Positions 59,867 to 64,000 of a stretch of DNA of 64,000 nt are shown in pieces. Below the pieces are notes generated by a model. That model saw only the letters and a list, made by a program, of their open reading frames with translations. It ran no database searches and was not told where the DNA came from. Both the position numbers and the translations under genes were made by a program. Every line of letters begins with the position of its first letter. Within the stretch, counting starts at the first letter, position 1. Origin of the DNA: Deinococcus sp. KSM4-11 (lineage in GTDB: Bacteria > Deinococcota > Deinococci > Deinococcales > Deinococcaceae); the NCBI RefSeq assembly GCF_004801415.1, contig NZ_SSNX01000002.1, positions 434,001 to 498,000 of the forward strand, written 5' to 3'.

Positions 59867-59932
59867 AATACCACTGCCTGTCCACTTGCAAGTCTTCCGC
59901 CGTGTGGCCTGGAAGTGGTATTCTCCGTGGCG
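59867..59932. promoter_or_regulatory. Divergent operator/promoter region, binding protein / GntR
   Basis: AATACCACT (59867-59875) and AGTGGTATT (59914-59922) form a perfect 9-base inverted repeat with 38 bases between. Each half resembles a half-site of NagR/DasR-type GntR operators (TGGT-TA core). The right copy overlaps TATTCT (59919-59924), a -10 box eight bases before the GntR ATG; the left copy is placed to cover the divergent promoter. A palindrome ACTTGCAAGT lies at 59884-59893. Confidence 0.6.
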
Positions 59933-60709
59933 ATGTCCATGACCGACCACTGGTCCCTCCCGATCGACGCGGCGAGCGCCACGCCGGTGTACGTGCAGGT
60001 GGCGCAGCAGCTCCAGCGGCGCATCGAGAACGGCGACCTGCGCCGGGGGAGTGCCCTGCCTGCCGAACGTGACTTCGCGGCGCAGCTGGGCATCTCCCGC
60101 GTCACCGTGCGCCAGGCGCTGGCCCTGCTGGAAAAACAGGGCCTGCTGCTGCGCAAGCACGGCAGCGGCACCTTCGTCACGCCGCCCGTGCGGCGCGGAG
60201 AGATGCCCAGCCGGCCGCTGGGCCTGCTGTCGTCCTTCAGCGAGGACGTCCGGTCGCGCGGCCAGCGGCCCGGTGGGCGCGTCCTGAGTTTCGAGCGGGG
60301 GCGTCCCACCGCGCACGAGGCCCTGAGCCTGGCCCTCTCGCCCACCGAGTCCGTCTACCGCGTGCGGCGGCTGCGGACGGCGAACGACGAGCCCCTGGCC
60401 ATCGAGGAAAGTACCCTGCCGGCCGGTCTGGTCGGCACCCTGACGGCCGCGCACGTGACCGACACCAGCCTCTACTTGCTGCTGCGCACGCGGAACCTGG
60501 AGCCCAGCCGGGGCATCCGGCACCTGCGGGCGATCAATGCTGATCTCACCCTGGCCGGTCAGCTGGGGGTTCCGGTCGGGGCGGCGCTGGTCTCCACCGA
60601 GCGCGTGTCTTGGACTGCCGAGGGTGTGCCCGTCGAGTACGCCCGCGCCCAGTATCGTGGCGACCGCTTCGACTTCGTGATGGAACTCCACGGAGACAGT
60701 GACAGCTGA
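59933..60709 (+). CDS. GntR-family (HutC/UTRA) transcriptional regulator
   Basis: A 258-residue regulator. The winged helix-turn-helix is [29 protein letters not shown] (about residues 42-70) and the C-terminal UTRA sensor domain starts near residue 90 ([20 protein letters not shown]). UTRA domains bind sugar phosphates or similar ligands. No Shine-Dalgarno is seen; TATTCT eight bases upstream suggests a leaderless transcript. ATG 59933 and ATG 59939 are both possible. It is followed by murQ in the same direction and divergent from the oligopeptide-type binding proteins, all likely its targets. Confidence 0.88.
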   Translation: MSMTDHWSLPIDAASATPVYVQVAQQLQRRIENGDLRRGSALPAERDFAAQLGISRVTVRQALALLEKQGLLLRKHGSGTFVTPPVRRGEMPSRPLGLLSSFSEDVRSRGQRPGGRVLSFERGRPTAHEALSLALSPTESVYRVRRLRTANDEPLAIEESTLPAGLVGTLTAAHVTDTSLYLLLRTRNLEPSRGIRHLRAINADLTLAGQLGVPVGAALVSTERVSWTAEGVPVEYARAQYRGDRFDFVMELHGDSDS

Positions 60710-61688
60710 TGGCCGCGCCGCGAGGCCAGAGGCCACAGACTCGCAGGTGCGCTGGAACACCCCTCCGGGTTCATCCGCAGTCGGTGTGCCTGTGAGTGCC
60801 GATCCCCGCCGCACTGAGGCGGTCCATCCGGGCCTTGCCGACCTGGATCGCCTGAGCACGCAGGAACTGGTCAGCGCGTTCGTGGACGACCAGCAGGACG
60901 CCGTGAAAGCCGTTCAGCTGGCCTCGGTGGCCCTCGGCCGCGTGGTCGAGGCCGCCCTGCCGCGCCTGCGCGCCGGAGGCCGGCTGGTCTATGCCGGCGC
61001 CGGCACCAGCGGCCGGCTGGGCGTGCTGGACGCCACGGAACTGACTCCCACCTTCTCCTGGCCACCTGCGCGGGCCGTGCCGCTCATCGCGGGCGGCGAG
61101 GTCGCCATCCGTCAGGCGGTCGAGGGGGCCGAGGACGACCACGCCTCCGGAGAGGCCGACGTGAAGGCCGCTGGCACCGGCCCGCAGGATGTGCTGATCG
61201 CCATCGCTGCCAGCGGCACCACGCCGTATGTCCTGGGAGCGGTGCGCGCGGCCAGACAGGCGGCTGCCCTCACGGTCGGGATCGCGAACAACCCCGGCAC
61301 GCCCCTGCTGACCACGGCGGACTGGCCGGTGCTGCTCGACACCGGCCCGGAGGTCATCTCCGGAAGTACCCGCCTGAAGGCCGGAACCGCGCAGAAGATC
61401 GCGCTGAACACCATTTCCAGCGCCCTGATGGTCAAGCTGGGTAAGGTCTACGGGAACCTGATGGTCGACATGCGGGCCAGCAACGAGAAACTCCAGGGCC
61501 GTGCCGTGCGGTTGGTGCAGCACGCGACCGGAGTAGACGACGAGCAGGCCCGGTCGGCCCTGGGCCACGCCGACGGTCACGTGAAAACCGCCATCGTGAT
61601 GCTGCTCCTCGGGGTGGACGCGGAGGGAGCGGCCTCCCGGCTGCGCGAGACCGACGGCCACGCCCGACTGGCCCTGGGTCGCCCATGA
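60699..61688 (+). CDS. murQ: N-acetylmuramic acid 6-phosphate etherase
   Basis: A cytoplasmic SIS-domain lyase that removes D-lactate from MurNAc-6-phosphate to give GlcNAc-6-phosphate in cell-wall recycling. [22 protein letters not shown] contains the first catalytic Glu, and VEGAEDDH the second region; [15 protein letters not shown] and [14 protein letters not shown] are further hallmarks. GTG 60699 overlaps the GntR stop by 11 bases and gives 329 residues; GTG 60792 would give 298, closer to the usual length, so the first 31 residues are doubtful. Its stop overlaps the next gene (ATGA). Confidence 0.95.
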   Translation: MTADGRAARPEATDSQVRWNTPPGSSAVGVPVSADPRRTEAVHPGLADLDRLSTQELVSAFVDDQQDAVKAVQLASVALGRVVEAALPRLRAGGRLVYAGAGTSGRLGVLDATELTPTFSWPPARAVPLIAGGEVAIRQAVEGAEDDHASGEADVKAAGTGPQDVLIAIAASGTTPYVLGAVRAARQAAALTVGIANNPGTPLLTTADWPVLLDTGPEVISGSTRLKAGTAQKIALNTISSALMVKLGKVYGNLMVDMRASNEKLQGRAVRLVQHATGVDDEQARSALGHADGHVKTAIVMLLLGVDAEGAASRLRETDGHARLALGRP

Positions 61689-62686
61689 TTCCCGAGGTCA
61701 CCCGAAGCCTGCTGGAGACCGCGATCGACGGGGGCGGGCTGCCCGGCGCCGCCCTGGGCGTCGTGGACGCGCGCGGCGCCGCTCAGACGCTGGTGCTGGG
61801 TCTCGCCCAGCGCGATCCGGACGCCAGGGCGCTCACAGCAGATCATCTGTTCGACCTGGCAAGCCTGACCAAACCGCTGTTCACGGCCCGTGAGCTGCTC
61901 CGCGCCGTGGCCGCCGGCAGCGTCGACCTCGACGATGACCTCGGCACCTTCCTGCCGGAGCTCGCGTGGATGCAGGACACGCCGCTCCGGACGAGATCCC
62001 TGCGGCAGCTTCTCACACACACCGCTGGCCTGCCCGCGTGGGCACCGCTGTACACCTGGGGCGACGCGGCCACCATCCGCGCGCGCGTGCTGCAGGAACC
62101 CTGGACCATGCGCGATCCCGGGGAGGTCGTGTACTCGGATCTGGGGTACATCCTGCTGGGCCGCGTGCTGGAGCGGGTACACGGCCGGCCCCTGCGCGAC
62201 TTCCCGCTCGACGCCGGCCTGACCTTCGCCCCGGAGGCCGCACGTTCCGTCGCCACGGAACGCTGTGCGTGGCGGGAGCGGATGCTGCGCGGCGAGGTGC
62301 ACGACGAGAACGCCGGGGCACTGGGCGGCGTCTCCGGCCACGCGGGGCTGTTCGGCACGCTGGGCGGCGTCCTGCGGCAGGCGGAACTCATCCTGCGCGG
62401 TGGCTGGCTCCCGGCCGCCGCGCAGGACGCCGCGCTCCGCCCGGCCGCCCCCGGCCGCACCCTGACCTTCGTGCAGGCGCAGGCCGGCTGGAGCGGCGGC
62501 AGTCTCGCCAGCCCCCTGGCGGTCGGTCACACGGGCTTCACCGGCACCGGGCTGTGGGTGGATCACGCCCGCGGCCTGGCCTGGGTGCTGCTCACCAACC
62601 GCGTGCATCCCACCCGGCACTCCGGCTTCGATATCCAGGGCCTGCGCCGCGCCGTGGGCAATACCCTGCTCGCCCCCAGGGACTAA
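61685..62686 (+). CDS. Serine hydrolase (class C beta-lactamase / DD-peptidase-like)
   Basis: A 333-residue penicillin-binding-protein-like enzyme without visible signal peptide. The nucleophile motif SLTK is at residues 60-63, and VVYSDLGYILLG gives the YxN-type second motif (Tyr-Ser-Asp). HTGFTGTGLW is the third (KTG-like, here HTG). The ATG overlaps murQ (ATGA). Bacillus murQ-murR clusters also encode a beta-lactamase-like protein, so a muropeptide-processing esterase or amidase role is more likely than antibiotic resistance. It ends 27 bases before the convergent phosphoesterase. Confidence 0.85.
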   Translation: MIPEVTRSLLETAIDGGGLPGAALGVVDARGAAQTLVLGLAQRDPDARALTADHLFDLASLTKPLFTARELLRAVAAGSVDLDDDLGTFLPELAWMQDTPLRTRSLRQLLTHTAGLPAWAPLYTWGDAATIRARVLQEPWTMRDPGEVVYSDLGYILLGRVLERVHGRPLRDFPLDAGLTFAPEAARSVATERCAWRERMLRGEVHDENAGALGGVSGHAGLFGTLGGVLRQAELILRGGWLPAAAQDAALRPAAPGRTLTFVQAQAGWSGGSLASPLAVGHTGFTGTGLWVDHARGLAWVLLTNRVHPTRHSGFDIQGLRRAVGNTLLAPRD

Positions 62687-62713
62687 CGCGCCCACAGAGC
62701 AAGCGGCAGACCG

Positions 62714-63589
62714 CTACGGCCCGAACAGGTCGGTCATCGGAGTGGCCTGGGCCGCCTGCCGCAGTGGCGGGAGCCCCCAGGCGTCCTCCAGGGTTCGCAG
62801 CAGCGAATAGTGGTTGTACGGAACGCGGGACTTCACGCCCCGTGGCCCCGAGGTCGTGACCACCACCGTGGCAACCGTGCCGCCCCCGCCGGCATCATCG
62901 CTGCCCTCGTCGAAGGTGATCACGATGGCCGATCGCCCTGTCCACGCCGGGGAGGCCAGAATCGCGTCCGTCCACGTCTTCACGAAGCGGTCGCCCGCGC
63001 GCTGCAGCGTGCGGCCCGGCGGGCAGGTCACTGCACCGTGCAGGTCATGGCACACGTCCGGCACGATCAGACTGAAGGCGGGCACGTGTCCGGATGTCAG
63101 GTCGCCCTGAAGGGGATCGAGCGACACCACCTTCGCGCGCCGGGCCGGACTGCCCGCGATCTCCGCCGAGAGCATGAAGGGGTTGTGCTTCTTGCCGTAG
63201 GCGCCGGCCGCGCCGCCGTCCCACCCGGTGCTGGGAAGCCCCTGGAAGTACCCCTTCCAGTCGAGCCCGGCGCGTTCCAGCTGCAGGGGCAGGGTGTCAC
63301 CTGCAAAGCGCTGCGTGGGGTCGTCGGAGACGCTGCCGAAAGTGGAGCCGCTGATCATGGCCACGTAATTCGGCAGGCTGGGGTGCGCAACTCCGGTGTA
63401 GGTCGTGGCCAGCCCGTAGGTGCGTGCCAGGGCATTCAGGGTGGGCAGGTTCGGGTTCCCGATCGCCTGCGCGTAACTGGTGTTCTCCAGCACGATCAGG
63501 AACACGTGATCGAACGGCACGGGGGAGGACGTGGCGGCCTGAGCGCTCAGGCCCACTGCGAGCGCGAGGGCAGTGAGAACGGGTTTCAC
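62714..63589 (-). CDS. Exported alkaline-phosphatase-superfamily phosphoesterase
   Basis: A 291-residue secreted phosphoesterase of the acid phosphatase / phospholipase C-like group. A signal peptide ends at SAQA (about residue 18). [14 protein letters not shown] opens the fold with metal-binding Glu/Asn, [17 protein letters not shown] carries the nucleophile region, and [10 protein letters not shown] is the late metal site. GTG 63589 overlaps the DedA stop (GTGA), so the in-frame extension upstream is discarded. Coupling to a DedA membrane protein suggests action on membrane-lipid or undecaprenyl phosphates, but this is inference. Confidence 0.85.
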   Translation of the reverse strand: MKPVLTALALAVGLSAQAATSSPVPFDHVFLIVLENTSYAQAIGNPNLPTLNALARTYGLATTYTGVAHPSLPNYVAMISGSTFGSVSDDPTQRFAGDTLPLQLERAGLDWKGYFQGLPSTGWDGGAAGAYGKKHNPFMLSAEIAGSPARRAKVVSLDPLQGDLTSGHVPAFSLIVPDVCHDLHGAVTCPPGRTLQRAGDRFVKTWTDAILASPAWTGRSAIVITFDEGSDDAGGGGTVATVVVTTSGPRGVKSRVPYNHYSLLRTLEDAWGLPPLRQAAQATPMTDLFGP

Positions 63590-64000
63590 TGCCCAGCCTG
63601 CCCACGGCGCACTTCGAGCGCGACTGGAATGAAACTCAGGACGACCACCGCGCCCACCATCAGCAGGATGTACCGGTCGAGGTTGGGGATCACGCTGCCC
63701 AGCGCGTAGCCCAGCAGCGGGACGGCCAGCGCCCACAGCAGGCCACCCACGGCGTTGTACGCCAGGAACTGCGGGTAGGGCATGTTGCCCACGCCCGCCA
63801 GGGTGGGCGCCGCCGTCCGCACGACCGGGACGAAGCGGGCCATGATCAGCGCCCTGCTGCCGTGCCGGGCAAAGAACGCGCGGGTGCGTTCCACGAACTC
63901 CGGCTTGAAGACGCGGCTTCCCGGGCGGCTGAACACCCCTGGCCCGAACTGGCGGCCGATCGCGTAGCCCACCGAATCTCCGATCACCGCGCCCGCCACG
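63586..64000 (-). CDS. DedA-family membrane protein, N-terminus missing (window edge)
   Basis: The C-terminal 138 residues of a DedA / SNARE-associated (VTT) membrane protein; the gene continues past the window end. [40 protein letters not shown] and the following Pro-rich helix are the conserved DedA block, and two transmembrane helices follow. Relatives translocate undecaprenyl or phospholipid head groups across the membrane and help maintain the proton motive force. Its stop overlaps the GTG of the phosphoesterase (GTGA), so the two are translated together. Confidence 0.9.
   Translation of the reverse strand, partial: VAGAVIGDSVGYAIGRQFGPGVFSRPGSRVFKPEFVERTRAFFARHGSRALIMARFVPVVRTAAPTLAGVGNMPYPQFLAYNAVGGLLWALAVPLLGYALGSVIPNLDRYILLMVGAVVVLSFIPVALEVRRGQAGQ

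Noticed and set aside
61685..62686. An antibiotic-resistance beta-lactamase.
   Set aside because: The SLTK and YSD motifs fit the broad class C / esterase family, there is no signal peptide, and coupling to murQ points to cell-wall recycling.

Overview
The window is a high-GC, densely packed bacterial chromosome segment. It has 56 protein genes I can support, three short upstream ORFs, and no RNA genes, CRISPR arrays or insertion sequences that I could see. Neighbouring genes commonly overlap by ATGA or GTGA. Several genes have a TAnnnT -10 box only 5-8 bases before the start codon, so leaderless mRNAs seem common. Together with the gene content (xanthine dehydrogenase, reductive pyrimidine catabolism, MurQ, a bacterial glucoamylase), this fits Deinococcus or a close relative best. 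That assignment is inference, not proof.

Layout. 217-5288: a CoA-ester catabolic operon (MaoC hydratase, small unknown protein, ACAD11-type acyl-CoA dehydrogenase, SDR, aminoglycoside-phosphotransferase-like kinase, histidine phosphatase), interrupted by an antisense cytochrome c gene. 5374-8774 (minus): TetR regulator, cytochrome c, PQQ dehydrogenase and an unknown secreted protein. 9018-14407: a small P-loop kinase, then a zwf / ROK sugar kinase / GH15 glucoamylase operon that would carry glucan to glucose to glucose-6-phosphate to 6-phosphogluconolactone. 14539-21198: two secreted proteins, a TetR / aldo-keto reductase pair, membrane proteins and an MDR oxidoreductase.

21265-32012 is concerned with purines: a deaminase and PnrA-like receptor, a molybdopterin oxidoreductase with a cupredoxin downstream, then guaD-xdhC-small protein-xdhB-xdhA. 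32353-40325 holds a flavoprotein, an unusual S8-like lipoprotein peptidase, a lipoprotein and a large SARP/BTAD regulator. 40337-43965 holds the tryptophan catabolic pair kynU-kynA, divergent from paaK. 44267-53640 (minus) is a long pyrimidine catabolic operon (preT, preA, small exported protein, hydA, four ABC transporter genes), followed after a terminator by a MetX-like hydrolase. 53967-62686 is a probable muropeptide / N-acetylmuramate scavenging locus: two oligopeptide-type binding proteins and two permeases, divergent from GntR-murQ-serine hydrolase. The window ends with a phosphoesterase and a partial DedA gene.

The most interesting signal is upstream of kynU. A leaderless 36-codon ORF contains tandem Trp codons, followed by two alternative, mutually exclusive RNA pairings. 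It looks like a tryptophan-sensing leader peptide controlling a tryptophan-degrading operon.
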